64,000 nucleotides of DNA from CAYMRL01 sp964398985 (GTDB lineage: Bacteria; Deinococcota; Deinococci; Deinococcales; Trueperaceae), in the NCBI GenBank assembly GCA_964398985.1, contig CAYNOS010000004.1, positions 35,383 through 99,382 of the forward strand, read 5' to 3'. How positions within the stretch are numbered: the stretch's first letter is position 1; every line of letters starts with the position of its first letter. Both the position numbers and the translations under genes were made by a program. The notes beneath the pieces were generated by a model. The model did no database searches, had not been told where the DNA came from, and saw only the letters and a program-made list of their open reading frames with translations. Of this stretch, positions 51,559-60,181 are shown piece by piece.

Positions 51559-52044
51559 CTAGCTCTTGACCGGCGGCCACGCACCCAGCATCTGCCTGAG
51601 CAGAACGACGCGGCCCAGATGGTAGGCGGTGTGGACGGCCAGGAACTCCAGCGCGTCGCGCCACGACAGGCCGTACTCCTCGAAGCCCGGATCGGGACTC
51701 CGCAGCCAGTCTTCGTCGGCCGCCCTGCTGACGGCCTCGGAGGACGCCCGCAGGAACCGCTCGATCAGCTCGCTCCATTCCGCCTCGCCGGCGGGCTCGG
51801 GCTCGGCGGGAAAGTGCTCCGCCCACGGCCAGCTCCCAAGGGCCACCCGCCCGTTGGCGAGAGAAATCTCGAGGACCATGGTGGCGTGCCACAACTCTTG
51901 GTAGATGGAGTGCGGCGCGCAGTCAGGGAGTTCGCCTGCCTGCTGCGCGGTCAAGCCGGAGAGCAGGGCGCCCCGCGGCGCGAACGCCCCCGAGAGCAGC
52001 AGGTCGTCCCACTGATCGAACTCCTCTGGCATCCGAGTCACCAC
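51559..52044 (-). CDS. DinB-superfamily protein
   Basis: The 161-residue protein has the DinB four-helix pattern with metal-type His in ELWHATMVLEISL and AVHTAYHLGRVVLLRQ. The ending HLGRVVLLRQMLG is common in DinB_2 proteins. The start is GTG at 52044; an ATG at 52032 is also possible and the ribosome site is weak for both. It is distantly like the DinB gene at 28642. The 101-base gap up to the thioesterase gene holds nothing I can name. Confidence 0.75.
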   Translation of the reverse strand: MVTRMPEEFDQWDDLLLSGAFAPRGALLSGLTAQQAGELPDCAPHSIYQELWHATMVLEISLANGRVALGSWPWAEHFPAEPEPAGEAEWSELIERFLRASSEAVSRAADEDWLRSPDPGFEEYGLSWRDALEFLAVHTAYHLGRVVLLRQMLGAWPPVKS

Positions 52045-52145
52045 CTGACCGCCGGCTGGAACGTCCGGCTCTGCGGAGTTTGAAGGGCTCTCATCGTAGC
52101 CGCCTAGGGTGCAGTCAGTGAAGCGGAACTGGCCGAAGCCGGGCG

Positions 52146-52958
52146 TCAGGCGCCAGCCACGGGCCTTACGGTCAGCGTCTGCATCACCGTTCCGAACGGC
52201 CCCGTCTCGTCGTGAGCGATGCTGTGGGTCACCCCCAGGCCCGTCGGCCCGAAGGTGACGGAGGTGTCGAGGCCCAGCCAGCGCCCGCTCGGAGCGCGGA
52301 ACAGGTGCACGGTGAGGTCCAGGTTGGGGAAGCTCGCCAGTTCCTTGGCGACTCGAGGAGTGGCGCCGTTGGCCACGTCGACCAGCCCCAGCAATCTGGC
52401 CGTGTCACTGACCGCGACGCCGGCTATGAGCTCGAGCTCGGTGCTGAGCCAGCCGCTCGCGCGGCCCGGTTCCGCCTGGAGCCGTTTGAGCTCGAGCGAG
52501 CGCACGAACTGCCCTGGCCAGTACTCGCCCAGACGCCACGCGGGCGTCTGCTCCGGCCCCGGGATGGGTGGGAGGGGCGAGCCGGCCAGGGCAGCGGTGT
52601 CGTACGCCGCAGCCAGCCAAGCGCGCGCGATGACCGCCGGCCGGCCTTCGCGGCTGAGGCGCGCTTCGACAAGCTCGATCGTCCTGCCTGGCCTGAGCAC
52701 ATCGACGCTGAGGTCGACGGGTTCGAGGGGCAGCGTGCCGAGGATCTCGTAACTCACTCTGGCGAGCTGCAGGTGGCCGCGGCCGCGGCGTTGGCCATCG
52801 GCCTCGATGGCGTGTGCGATGACGCCTAGCGCCGGCGCGATGTGCTGCTCGGCCGGGTTCCAGGCGCCGGCCACGTACCCGGTCGGCCTGAAGCGCCCGG
52901 CAGATTCCTCGATGAAGTACGCCTTGGGCTCCCCTGGGAGCCGGTCTTCAGGTCTCAT
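52146..52958 (-). CDS. Thioesterase-family protein (acyl-CoA thioesterase-like)
   Basis: The protein of about 270 residues has two hot-dog domains of the TesB-like thioesterase-superfamily group. Visible are the start YFIEESAGRFRPTGYVAGAWNP in pieces, HLQLARVSYEILGTLPLEP, TIELVEARLSREGRPAVIARAW and late LGLDTSVTFGPTGLGVTHS. The ATG at 52958 is leaderless (TACCGT five bases upstream). It probably hydrolyses an acyl-CoA, but the substrate is unknown. The gene overlaps the 3' end of a decayed MFS transporter gene by 11 bases. Confidence 0.8.
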   Translation of the reverse strand: MRPEDRLPGEPKAYFIEESAGRFRPTGYVAGAWNPAEQHIAPALGVIAHAIEADGQRRGRGHLQLARVSYEILGTLPLEPVDLSVDVLRPGRTIELVEARLSREGRPAVIARAWLAAAYDTAALAGSPLPPIPGPEQTPAWRLGEYWPGQFVRSLELKRLQAEPGRASGWLSTELELIAGVAVSDTARLLGLVDVANGATPRVAKELASFPNLDLTVHLFRAPSGRWLGLDTSVTFGPTGLGVTHSIAHDETGPFGTVMQTLTVRPVAGA

Positions 52959-53348
52959 GCCTAACGGTAACAAGCGCTTGGAACAGCAGCAGGCTCGTGC
53001 CCACGACCGAAGCGCCGACGAACTCCAGCCCAAAGGACCTCGAAGCCAGCCATACCGCGGCGGTGATTCCAGCTCCGCCGAGACCGGACGCGGCGATCTG
53101 GAAGCCGATCGCGTCGTCGGCGTGCTCGCGGCCGACCCTGGCGGGCGTGAGGCTGATCAGCGAGGCGAAGACCGGCGCGATCGCCGGCCCGATGAGCATC
53201 AACCCGAGGTGAGCAGGCCGAAAGCCAACAACAGCGCCCACTACTGCGTCACAGCGAACCCGAGCAGGGCGTCGGGCAGACCCAGGCTCACGAAGGCGAA
53301 GAAGGCCAGGGGGGCGAGGAGCGTGCTGCAAGCGATCACGAGGCGGCC
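52948..53348 (-). pseudogene. Decayed MFS transporter gene (C-terminal part)
   Basis: The minus strand reads GRLVIACSTLLAPLAFFAF and ALLGFAVTQ, then a TAG, then WALLLAFGLLTSG and a TGA. In another frame it continues LMLIGPAIAPVFASLISLTP, RVGREHADDAIGFQIAASGLG and VGTSLLLFQALVTVRHET. These are the last helices of a major facilitator transporter, broken by an in-frame stop and a frameshift, with no N-terminal half. The end overlaps the thioesterase start. Confidence 0.75.
52964..52969 (-). promoter_or_regulatory. Leaderless -10 box TACCGT (thioesterase)
   Basis: TACCGT on the minus strand ends five bases before the ATG at 52958. It lies in the tail of the decayed MFS gene. Confidence 0.55.
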
Positions 53349-53376
53349 CTAGTCCACGGCGGCAACGTAATAGTCT

Positions 53377-54186
53377 GTGACCTTGATGATGTTGGCAGCC
53401 ATCTCCTCCCTCAAGGGCCGCTGGCGCAGCGGCAAGGCGACCACCAACTGTTGGCTCGCTGTCCCCGACGCGTTTGTCGCCGAGATCGCCGCGCGCGCCG
53501 GGTTCGACTCGCTGTGCATAGACATGCAGCATGGCCTGGCCGACCAGGCGTCGGCGGTCAGGATCCTGCAGGCTCTCACCGGGACCGGCGTGCCGGTGCT
53601 AGCGCGCGTCCCGTGGAACGAGCCGGGCGTGATCATGCGCCTGCTCGACGCCGGCGCGGCCGGCGTGATCGTGCCGCTGGTGAGCACCCGCAAGGACGCC
53701 GAGGCAGCCGTCTCCGCCTGCCGCTACCCGCCGGTGGGGACACGCAGCTTCGGACCGGTGCGGCCCGCAATCACCGAGGGCCCCGGGTACTTCGCTGGCG
53801 CCAACGACGCCGTGCTCGTCTTCGCGATGATCGAGACCAGGGGGGCGCTTGACGAGTTGGACGCGATACTCTCCACGCCCGGGCTCGATGGGGTCTACGT
53901 CGGCCCCGCCGACTTGAGCCTCGCGCTCGGGTTCCCCCCTGAGCAGGACAGCGTCCGCGAGGAACATCAACGCACGGTCAAGAGCATCTTCGCCGCGGCC
54001 AAACGCCACGGCAAGTTCGCCGGCCTGCACTGCGCCAGCGCCGAGTTCGCTGCGCAGGCTGCCAGCTGGGGAGCGGACTTCGTGACGATCGTGACGGACA
54101 CCCTAGCGCTGAAGCAGGAGCTCGCCAGGCGCGTCGGTGTCTTCGCGGAACTGACGCGGGAACGGCCGACCGCAGCTGACGAGTGA
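53377..54186 (+). CDS. HpcH/HpaI-family class II aldolase
   Basis: The 269-residue protein is a metal-dependent class II aldolase of the HpcH/HpaI family. It has SLCIDMQHGLAD (catalytic His), LARVPWNEPGVIMRLLDAGAAGVIVP, MIETRGALDELDAI (metal Glu) and GPADLSLALGFP (metal Asp). The family cleaves 4-hydroxy-2-oxo acids such as 2-keto-3-deoxy sugar acids (rhamnonate, glucarate) to pyruvate and an aldehyde. It might serve the uronate/sugar acid pathway of the 7-30 kb island, although it is 23 kb away. The start is GTG at 53377, with TAATAG just before; ATG at 53386 is an alternative. Confidence 0.9.
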   Translation: MTLMMLAAISSLKGRWRSGKATTNCWLAVPDAFVAEIAARAGFDSLCIDMQHGLADQASAVRILQALTGTGVPVLARVPWNEPGVIMRLLDAGAAGVIVPLVSTRKDAEAAVSACRYPPVGTRSFGPVRPAITEGPGYFAGANDAVLVFAMIETRGALDELDAILSTPGLDGVYVGPADLSLALGFPPEQDSVREEHQRTVKSIFAAAKRHGKFAGLHCASAEFAAQAASWGADFVTIVTDTLALKQELARRVGVFAELTRERPTAADE

Positions 54187-54219
54187 CCCAGCGCGCGCCA
54201 CCACGCTCTGAGGTTGCCC

Positions 54220-54552
54220 CTAGCGCTTGCTGCCCGGCGCCCGGTACTTGATCTTGGCGGCCTTCTCCAGGGCGGACAGAGTGTCCTCGACGCTCATCAG
54301 CACCGTGGTCTCGAACGACTTGAGGGCGCCGCCCCCACCGATCGCGATCGCGGTGGCAGCCATGGAAACGTTGTCGGGAGCCTCCCAGAGGTTGTAGCCG
54401 TCGTGTTCCCCGAAAGCGAACCAGAAGCCGTGGAGCTTGCCCCCGACAGCCTCGATGTACTCTTTGGCGGCCTTGCGGCGGTCCTCCGGGCTCTCCATCA
54501 GTTTGGCCCATGTCGCCGGGGTGTAGCTGAACCTGGTCAGGTAGAACGGCAT
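54220..54552 (-). CDS. GYD-domain protein
   Basis: The 110-residue protein has the GYD-domain pattern: TRFSYTPATWAKLMESPEDR, GKLHGFWFAFGEHDGYNLWE with the name-giving DGYN, and MAATAIAIGGGGALKSFETT. The family is related to ferredoxin-like alpha/beta barrels and has no known reaction. The ATG has AAGGAGGA upstream. It is the outermost gene of the small-protein cluster that runs leftwards from here. Confidence 0.85.
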   Translation of the reverse strand: MPFYLTRFSYTPATWAKLMESPEDRRKAAKEYIEAVGGKLHGFWFAFGEHDGYNLWEAPDNVSMAATAIAIGGGGALKSFETTVLMSVEDTLSALEKAAKIKYRAPGSKR

Positions 54553-54721
54553 CGCATCCTCCTTCGGTCCAAACGCGTACGGTCACCACAAACTGGTTGG
54601 CTGCGCGGAGCATACGCCTGCTTCCATCCGCGCGCCAGTGGGCGGCCCGACAGCCGGCGTCCGCCAGCCACTAACCACGTGGGACCCAGCAACTGCGGTG
54701 ACTCAAATCCCAGCCATTAGC

Positions 54722-54750
54722 TTGATTCCTGTAAGCTGGAGAACGATACA
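54722..54750 (+). promoter_or_regulatory. Candidate promoter of the subtilisin gene
   Basis: TTGATT (54722-54727), 17 bases, then GATACA (54745-54750); TAAGCT at 54732 is an alternative -10. The gap 54553-54846 (294 bases) holds no gene I can support; this is the only likely signal in it. Confidence 0.3.
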
Positions 54751-54846
54751 CCAAGAGGCTGGTTGCTGGTGACCATCGGAGCGTGAGAAGGCGATCGCGC
54801 TCGTGTTCCAGGTGAGCACCGACAGACCTCGGAAAGAGGCTCGTAA

Positions 54847-56265
54847 GTGAAAACGTTTCGTTTGAGCGCCTTGTTGCTCGCCATCGTCCTCGCGCTCGTA
54901 GCTTGTTCCACGGAGGAAGACGCGGCGCTACTGGAAGCGCAAGCGCGCGCCGCCAAGACTCCTGCCACTTACCTGATCGTCGCTCAAGGCAACCTGCACC
55001 AGAACGTGCCGGCGACCGCCCGCGCCAACGGCGACACCCTGCGCTACTTCCATCCAGAGGCCGGACTCGCTTCGGTGGTGACAGCCAACCCGAACGCGTA
55101 CCAGCGCTACGGAACGGTGGTCCGCGACATCACGGTGCAGTGGCTCGATCCCACCAAGCAGGTCGCGCTCGAGATCGACGCGGCGAATCCGCCATTCAGC
55201 GGTGACGACGACGGCTACTTCGACCTGCAGTGGGGGCACGACGCCGTCAACGCCGGCGAGGCGTGGGAAGCGGGCCACAGGGGTAGCTACGACGGTGCCA
55301 CTGGGGAGACCGCTGTGAGGGTCGCGGTGCTGGACACCGGCTTCGACATGGACCACCCGGATCTGGCTCCTAACATCAACTACTCTCTCAGCGGGAGCTT
55401 CGTCCCCGGCGAGCCCGTCGATTACACGCTCCCGGACACCTTCAGCCACGGCACGCACGTGGCCGGCACGATCGCCGCGGCCGACAACGCCTTCGGCGTC
55501 ATCGGGGTGGCTCCGGAGGCCGAGCTCGTGCTGGTCAAGGTGCTCAGCGACTCAGGCAGCGGTTCGTTCGAGAGCGTCATCCAGGGGATCATCTACGCCG
55601 CGAACAATGACGCCGACATCATCAACATGAGCCTCGGCGCCGCGATTCTCAAGAGCGGTTCATGCGATGACCCCGCCGATTGCTACACGGCCAAGGAGGC
55701 CCAGGAATTGAAGGTCGCGGTCGCGAGGGCCGTGAGGTACGCGTACCAGAAAGGCTCCCTGGTCGTGACCTCCGCTGGTAACGAGGCAGTGAACTACGAC
55801 GGCGCCGGCTCGCTGATCCACCTGCCGAGCGACGCCCCCCACGCGCTCAGCATCAGCGCGTCAGCACCCATCGGCTGGGCGACCGACCCGCTGAACGCGT
55901 TCCTTGACTACCCGGCCTCGTACACGAACTACGGGCGCTCGGTCATCGACTTCGCGGCTCCTGGCGGCGACGCCGTCTACCCAGGCGAAGAGGGCTGCAC
56001 GGTCGCGGGGCTGCTCCGCCCGTGCTGGGTCTTCGACCTCGTGTTCAGCACCGGCAACGGCGGTTGGTACTGGTCGGCGGGCACGAGCATGGCGGCGCCT
56101 CACGCGTCGGGCGTCGCGGCGCTGATCCTCTCAGAGTTTCAGGGCAACCTCACCCCTGCCCAACTCACGGCAGAGCTGCGCAAGCGCGCCGACGACCTGG
56201 GCGAACCGGGCAACGATCCCTACTACGGCCTCGGACGCGTGCACTCAGGCCACTTCCCCGACTGA
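54847..56265 (+). CDS. Subtilisin-like serine protease lipoprotein (S8)
   Basis: The 472-residue protein begins with a lipoprotein signal, lipobox LVAC with Cys20. A propeptide region (about 40-120) precedes the S8 catalytic domain with Asp163 (AVLDTGFDMDHPD), His201 (SHGTHVAGT) and Ser414 (SAGTSMAAPHASG), plus the oxyanion Asn in TSAGNEA. Inserts CDDPADC and CTVAGLLRPC could form disulfides. The GTG start follows AAAGAGG. It should be tethered outside the cell and degrade protein. A strong terminator follows the gene. Confidence 0.95.
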   Translation: MKTFRLSALLLAIVLALVACSTEEDAALLEAQARAAKTPATYLIVAQGNLHQNVPATARANGDTLRYFHPEAGLASVVTANPNAYQRYGTVVRDITVQWLDPTKQVALEIDAANPPFSGDDDGYFDLQWGHDAVNAGEAWEAGHRGSYDGATGETAVRVAVLDTGFDMDHPDLAPNINYSLSGSFVPGEPVDYTLPDTFSHGTHVAGTIAAADNAFGVIGVAPEAELVLVKVLSDSGSGSFESVIQGIIYAANNDADIINMSLGAAILKSGSCDDPADCYTAKEAQELKVAVARAVRYAYQKGSLVVTSAGNEAVNYDGAGSLIHLPSDAPHALSISASAPIGWATDPLNAFLDYPASYTNYGRSVIDFAAPGGDAVYPGEEGCTVAGLLRPCWVFDLVFSTGNGGWYWSAGTSMAAPHASGVAALILSEFQGNLTPAQLTAELRKRADDLGEPGNDPYYGLGRVHSGHFPD

Positions 56266-56295
56266 GCCGTCGCTCACACGCGTGAACGCCCGAAT

Positions 56296-56319
56296 GGAGG
56301 CGCCCTGCGGGGCGCCTCC
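56296..56319 (+). terminator. Terminator after the subtilisin gene
   Basis: Perfect 10-bp stem GGAGGCGCCC/GGGCGCCTCC closed by a TGCG loop (a UNCG-type tetraloop), followed by CCTTCGTTGTC. It starts 31 bases after the stop codon. Confidence 0.75.
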
Positions 56320-56390
56320 CCTTCGTTGTCACATCAGGGTCGCGCGGCGTACCCGCTGCCCGGCGGCGCAGACCTAGATTGGGGTCAACC

Positions 56391-56816
56391 ATGACCGCAA
56401 CCACCACCGCACCCCTAGGCATCACCAAGACCCTCCACAGCGACTTCGACTCCGCCATCGATGCGGTGACCGCCGCCCTCAAGCGACAAGGCTTCGGCGT
56501 ACTCAGCGATATCGACGTCACCGCCACCCTCGAGGCGAAGATCGGCGCCAAGATCGAGCCGTACCGCATCCTCGGAGCGTGCAACCCGCACCTCGCGCAC
56601 CAGGCCCTCGGAGCCGACCGCAGCATCGGCCTGCTGCTGCCGTGCAACGTGGTGGTGCGAGAGGTCGAGCCGGGCAGCGTCGAGGTCAGCGTCGTCGACC
56701 CGGAGACCCTCTTCGCCTTGGCCCCTGAGCACGCTCGGGCCAAGGTGCCTCACCTCCCCTCGGAGGCGCGAGCGAAGTTGGCGGCCGCGCTCGAGTCGCT
56801 GACCGACGCGAGCTAA
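56391..56816 (+). CDS. DUF302-family protein
   Basis: The 141-residue protein matches DUF302: HSDFDSAIDAVTAALKRQGFGVLSDIDV, AKIGAKIEPYRILGACNPHLAHQAL and LLLPCNVVVREVEPGSVEVSV. The GACNPxxA and LPCNVV blocks are characteristic. The protein is small and cytoplasmic; proposed roles in the literature are unclear. The ATG at 56391 is chosen over an in-frame TTG at 56379. TAGATT ten bases upstream may be its -10. It converges with the ABC permease gene with only one base between stops. Confidence 0.9.
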   Translation: MTATTTAPLGITKTLHSDFDSAIDAVTAALKRQGFGVLSDIDVTATLEAKIGAKIEPYRILGACNPHLAHQALGADRSIGLLLPCNVVVREVEPGSVEVSVVDPETLFALAPEHARAKVPHLPSEARAKLAAALESLTDAS

Positions 56817-56817
56817 C

Positions 56818-57771
56818 TCAACTCCGCCACGGCATCGCCCGGCGCTCGATCCACTGCAGCAGCCACGTCAGACCGACGCCCAGCAGCATCACGACGAACA
56901 ACGAGGCGTACATCTTGTCGATGGCGAGGATCTGCCAGTAGTAGAAGACGAGGAAGCCGACGCCTTGCTGGGCGCGGATGAACTCCACCGCCACGATCAC
57001 GATCAGCGCCGACCCCAGAGCGATGCGCAGGCCCGAGAAGATGATCGGCAAGGCGGCGGGCACGATCACGTGCCTCAACATCTGCCAGCGGCCGGCGCCG
57101 TAGTTGCGCCCGGCCTCGAGGTAGACGGGCTCGATGCCGCGCACGCCGGCCATGGTGTTGATGGCGATCAGGAAGAAGGCGGTGATCGCGATGACCGCCA
57201 CCTTCGGCCCTTCCCCGAAGGGGTTGGCGAAGATCAGCATCATCAGCGGGAAGATGGCGATCTTCGGCAGCACGTAGACGGCCGACATGATGGGGTCGAG
57301 CATCTGTCGGATCGTGCGGTTCAAGCCCATCGCCATGCCGACCAACACCCCCGGTGCGGCGCCGATCAGGAAGCCGGCCGCAACTCGGAAGAGCGTCGCC
57401 AGCACATGGCTCTCGGTGATGAGGCCCCACGCGCCGCGCCACCCCAACTCCGGCAGCACCGAGGGGATCAGCCAGGGACGGCCCAACAAGCTGGTGCGAT
57501 TGAAGCGGTCGTAGGTGACGATGAGGTCCCACAGCGCGCGGGCGATCCTGCTGGGCGGGGGGAACCAGCGACCGTTGAGGTACCCGCCGCTCACCAGCAG
57601 TTCCCACACGAGCAGCAGCAGTAGCGGGAACCCGAACGCCAGCAGCCGGTTGTAGAGCACCTGCCGCTTGACGGGCACGCGTCTGCCGTAGTGATCGGCC
57701 GCGTACACGAACAGGCCCACGACGCCGAACACCACCAACCACACGAGCCACGCCGGCACGGTCATCGGCAC
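56818..57771 (-). CDS. ABC transporter permease, SsuC/TauC family
   Basis: The 317-residue membrane protein has an extra pair of N-terminal helices before the normal permease core. The core shows the family pattern ATLFRVAAGFLIGAAPGVLVG, YVLPKIAIFPLMMLIF and the coupling loop EAGRNYGAGRWQMLRHVIVP. The last part GLRIALGSALIVIVAVEFI is typical for SsuC/TauC/ThiX. The GTG at 57771 starts just after the ATPase stop; an ATG at 57765 is possible. Substrate (sulfonate, nitrile, thiamine precursor or other) is not determined. Confidence 0.9.
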   Translation of the reverse strand: MPMTVPAWLVWLVVFGVVGLFVYAADHYGRRVPVKRQVLYNRLLAFGFPLLLLLVWELLVSGGYLNGRWFPPPSRIARALWDLIVTYDRFNRTSLLGRPWLIPSVLPELGWRGAWGLITESHVLATLFRVAAGFLIGAAPGVLVGMAMGLNRTIRQMLDPIMSAVYVLPKIAIFPLMMLIFANPFGEGPKVAVIAITAFFLIAINTMAGVRGIEPVYLEAGRNYGAGRWQMLRHVIVPAALPIIFSGLRIALGSALIVIVAVEFIRAQQGVGFLVFYYWQILAIDKMYASLFVVMLLGVGLTWLLQWIERRAMPWRS

Positions 57772-57772
57772 A

Positions 57773-58558
57773 TCACTGGTCCGCCATGGCCTTCCTGACC
57801 TCGTCTTCGAGCGCCTGCCACACCAGGCCGGTCATGGCGGCGAACTCAGGAGTGGCGGTCGTAGCGATGGTGCGCGGGCGCGGCAGCGTGACCTCGAACT
57901 CGGTCTTGTTGGTGCCCGGATGCGCGGTCATGATCACCACCCGGTCGCTCAACAGCACCGCCTCGTCGATCGAGTGGGTCACGTAGACGACCGTCTTGCG
58001 GTGCTCCTCCCAGATGCGCATCAGTTCGCCTTGGAGCACGGTCTTGGTCTGCGCGTCGAGGGCTCCGAGCGGCTCGTCCATCAGGAGCACCTCGGGATCG
58101 TTGGCCAGCGCGCGGGCGATCGCGACGCGCTGCTTCATGCCTCCCGAGAGCTGCGCCGGATAGTAGCGCTCGAACTTGCTGAGTCCGACGCGCGCGAGCC
58201 ACTGACGCGCCACATCGTGGCGCTCCTGTCGGCCGATGCCGCGCATCTGCAGCCCGAAGGCGACGTTCTCCAGCACCGTCTTCCATGGGAAGATCGCGTA
58301 CTCCTGGAAGACGACGCTGTTGAGGGGCTTGCCTGGCGCTCCGGGGGCGATGCTGACGCTGCCCTCGCTGTGCGAGGTGAGGCCGGCGAGGATCCGCAGG
58401 AACGTCGACTTGCCGCAGCCCGAAGGGCCCACGATGCACACGAACTCGCCCTCTTCCACGTCGAGGTTGAAGTCGTGGAGGGCTATGCCGGTGCCGTGGG
58501 CCGTCTCGAAGCGCTTCGCTACGTTCTTGGCGCTGATCTTAGGTGTAGCTTCTGGCAA
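57773..58558 (-). CDS. ABC transporter ATPase, SsuB/TauB family
   Basis: The 261-residue protein has Walker A GPSGCGKST, a Q-loop in VVFQEYAIFPWKTVLEN, the signature LSGGMKQRVAIARAL, Walker B LLMDEPLGALD and the H-loop YVTHSIDEAVLLSDRV. This matches SsuB/TauB-type ATPases of nitrate/sulfonate/taurine importers. The start is TTG at 58558: it directly follows the TAG of the binding-protein gene and has GGGGAG upstream. The partner permease follows. Confidence 0.92.
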   Translation of the reverse strand: MPEATPKISAKNVAKRFETAHGTGIALHDFNLDVEEGEFVCIVGPSGCGKSTFLRILAGLTSHSEGSVSIAPGAPGKPLNSVVFQEYAIFPWKTVLENVAFGLQMRGIGRQERHDVARQWLARVGLSKFERYYPAQLSGGMKQRVAIARALANDPEVLLMDEPLGALDAQTKTVLQGELMRIWEEHRKTVVYVTHSIDEAVLLSDRVVIMTAHPGTNKTEFEVTLPRPRTIATTATPEFAAMTGLVWQALEDEVRKAMADQ

Positions 58559-59587
58559 CTACTCCCCGTAGATGCCCAGGACTTCCAGGGCCCACTCGGT
58601 GAACTCGGTGTTGACGACGTTGCCGAGGTCGAGCGCCTCGGTGTACTCAGTGCGGCCGTTCTCGCGGTGCGTGCGCTCCACGTCGGCGAGGTCCTCGACA
58701 GGGATCTCCTGGTTGGGGTCGAACACGAGCAGGGCGTCGCCGGCGACTGCCTCGGGCGTCGAGCTGACGTACGTGAGGTAGGCGTCCACGTTGGCATCGC
58801 TCAGGAAGTCCTCGCCCTGCATCAGCCGGGCAGCCTGCATGAGCGCGAGGGCGAAGCGCCGTGCCACCTCGGGCCGGTTGGTGACGAAGTTGTTCGAGCC
58901 GACGAACGCGACGGTCATGGCTCCGGGGGTCAGATCGCCAGCCAGCTCCACGGCGAAACCGGCTTCTTCCACCTGCTGCGCGTAAGGCGAGCCGAGGATG
59001 CCGGCATCGATGGCGCCGCCCTCGAAGCTCGCCGGCATGTCGGGGTTGCCGACGTTGACGAGGTTCACGTCGCGAATGGTCAGCCCCGCGCGCTCGAGCG
59101 CCTTGGACGCGAGGTACTCGCCGCCGCTGCCGGGCCCGCCGGCGACCGACACGGTGCGGCCGCGCAGGTCGGCGATGCTCGTGACGGCTCCCGACTCGAA
59201 CAGGTCGGCGCGCACCATCAGCTTGGTGGGGCTGTTCTCGAACGGCTCGAGACCGCCGGGAGCGATAACGCGGATGTCGAGACCCTGATTCCAACCGTTC
59301 CAGAGGGAGGTCACGATGGCGATCCCACCGACGTCGATCTGCCCTTCGGTCAGGAAGGCGATGGCCTCGGTGCCGGACGCGACGCGGTTGATCTCGACGT
59401 CGAGACCGAGCGCCTCGAACAGGCCGCGCTCGGCGGCCACGTAGAGCGGCGCGAACTTCATGATCGGGACGTACGCCACGCTGACGCGCTCGGGCGGGTC
59501 AAGTGGTTCGACTTGGGCGAACGCTGCGCTCGCCAGCAGCGAAACGGCGACCAGGGTGAACAGGGCTCGACGGCTGGTCTTGGTCAT
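58559..59587 (-). CDS. ABC transporter substrate-binding protein, SsuA/NMT1-like
   Basis: The 342-residue protein has a Sec signal peptide (residues 1-25, ending ASAAFAQ). The body is an NMT1/THI5-like binding protein: VAYVPIMKFAPLYVAAERGLF, GTEAIAFLTEGQIDVGG and DLRGRTVSVAGGPGSGGEY. The first segment contacts the ligand. It is the first gene of the three-gene importer. It may bind a sulfonate, a pyrimidine or another small acid; the sequence alone does not decide. TAGGAT at 59659 on the minus strand could be the -10. Confidence 0.9.
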   Translation of the reverse strand: MTKTSRRALFTLVAVSLLASAAFAQVEPLDPPERVSVAYVPIMKFAPLYVAAERGLFEALGLDVEINRVASGTEAIAFLTEGQIDVGGIAIVTSLWNGWNQGLDIRVIAPGGLEPFENSPTKLMVRADLFESGAVTSIADLRGRTVSVAGGPGSGGEYLASKALERAGLTIRDVNLVNVGNPDMPASFEGGAIDAGILGSPYAQQVEEAGFAVELAGDLTPGAMTVAFVGSNNFVTNRPEVARRFALALMQAARLMQGEDFLSDANVDAYLTYVSSTPEAVAGDALLVFDPNQEIPVEDLADVERTHRENGRTEYTEALDLGNVVNTEFTEWALEVLGIYGE

Positions 59588-59686
59588 GTCTAGGGCCTCC
59601 CGTGGACTTCAGGTTGACGCTTCGGAACGTCGGACGCCAGGCTCCGCCCGGACGCAACATCCTACTACGGCGCTCTGGCGAGCCGC

Positions 59687-60067
59687 CTACCGCTCGCCTC
59701 TAGCCCTCCCGATCACGCCAAGATGAGTCTTGTCGAAGCCTTCGGGTGACTTCAGGCCGTAACCGAAGGCGTAATCGATGCCGATGTGCGCGAACCAGAG
59801 GCTCGCGAGAGCCAGCAACCAGGCTGTACCGGTGAGTGCGAAGAGCAGCGCTGCGAGTCCCGGCAACAGGAAGCCGTGGCCGAGGTTGTAGACGGCGGCT
59901 CCCACCTTCGGACCGGCCAGGTAGCCGAGCATGAAGACGTCGAAGGCGAACAGCAGCACCAGGAACCAGAGCCAGCCGAAGCCGGAGACGAACCAGACGG
60001 CCGTGGCCGCCGCGAACAAGGCGGCGCCGCCGAGCCTTTGGGTCGTGACCGGATCCACGCTGAGCAC
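59687..60067 (-). CDS. DUF4260-family membrane protein
   Basis: The protein of about 126 residues has three to four hydrophobic helices and matches DUF4260: GYLAGPKVGAAVYNLGHGFLLPG and WFAHIGIDYAFGYGLKSPEGF are its hallmarks. The start is set at GTG 60067; GTG 60058 is possible and would suit TATGCT just upstream as a leaderless -10. Function unknown. The gene is followed by the SsuA-type operon after a short gap. Confidence 0.85.
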   Translation of the reverse strand: MLSVDPVTTQRLGGAALFAAATAVWFVSGFGWLWFLVLLFAFDVFMLGYLAGPKVGAAVYNLGHGFLLPGLAALLFALTGTAWLLALASLWFAHIGIDYAFGYGLKSPEGFDKTHLGVIGRARGER

Positions 60068-60100
60068 AGCATAGTCACTTGCCGGCCGACGTGCCGCGGT

Positions 60101-60138
60101 CGCGTGTGGGCTGTCGCGCGGCTCGCAGCCCACACGCG
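60101..60138 (-). terminator. Strong hairpin after the propeller gene
   Basis: Perfect 13-bp stem CGCGTGTGGGCTG and its complement with a 12-base loop, 43 bases after the stop of the propeller gene. There is no U-run. It probably ends or protects the propeller transcript. Confidence 0.55.
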
Positions 60139-60181
60139 GAGCGCGACGGTAGTCGGCCCGTCTCAGCGCTGTGCGCGGTCG

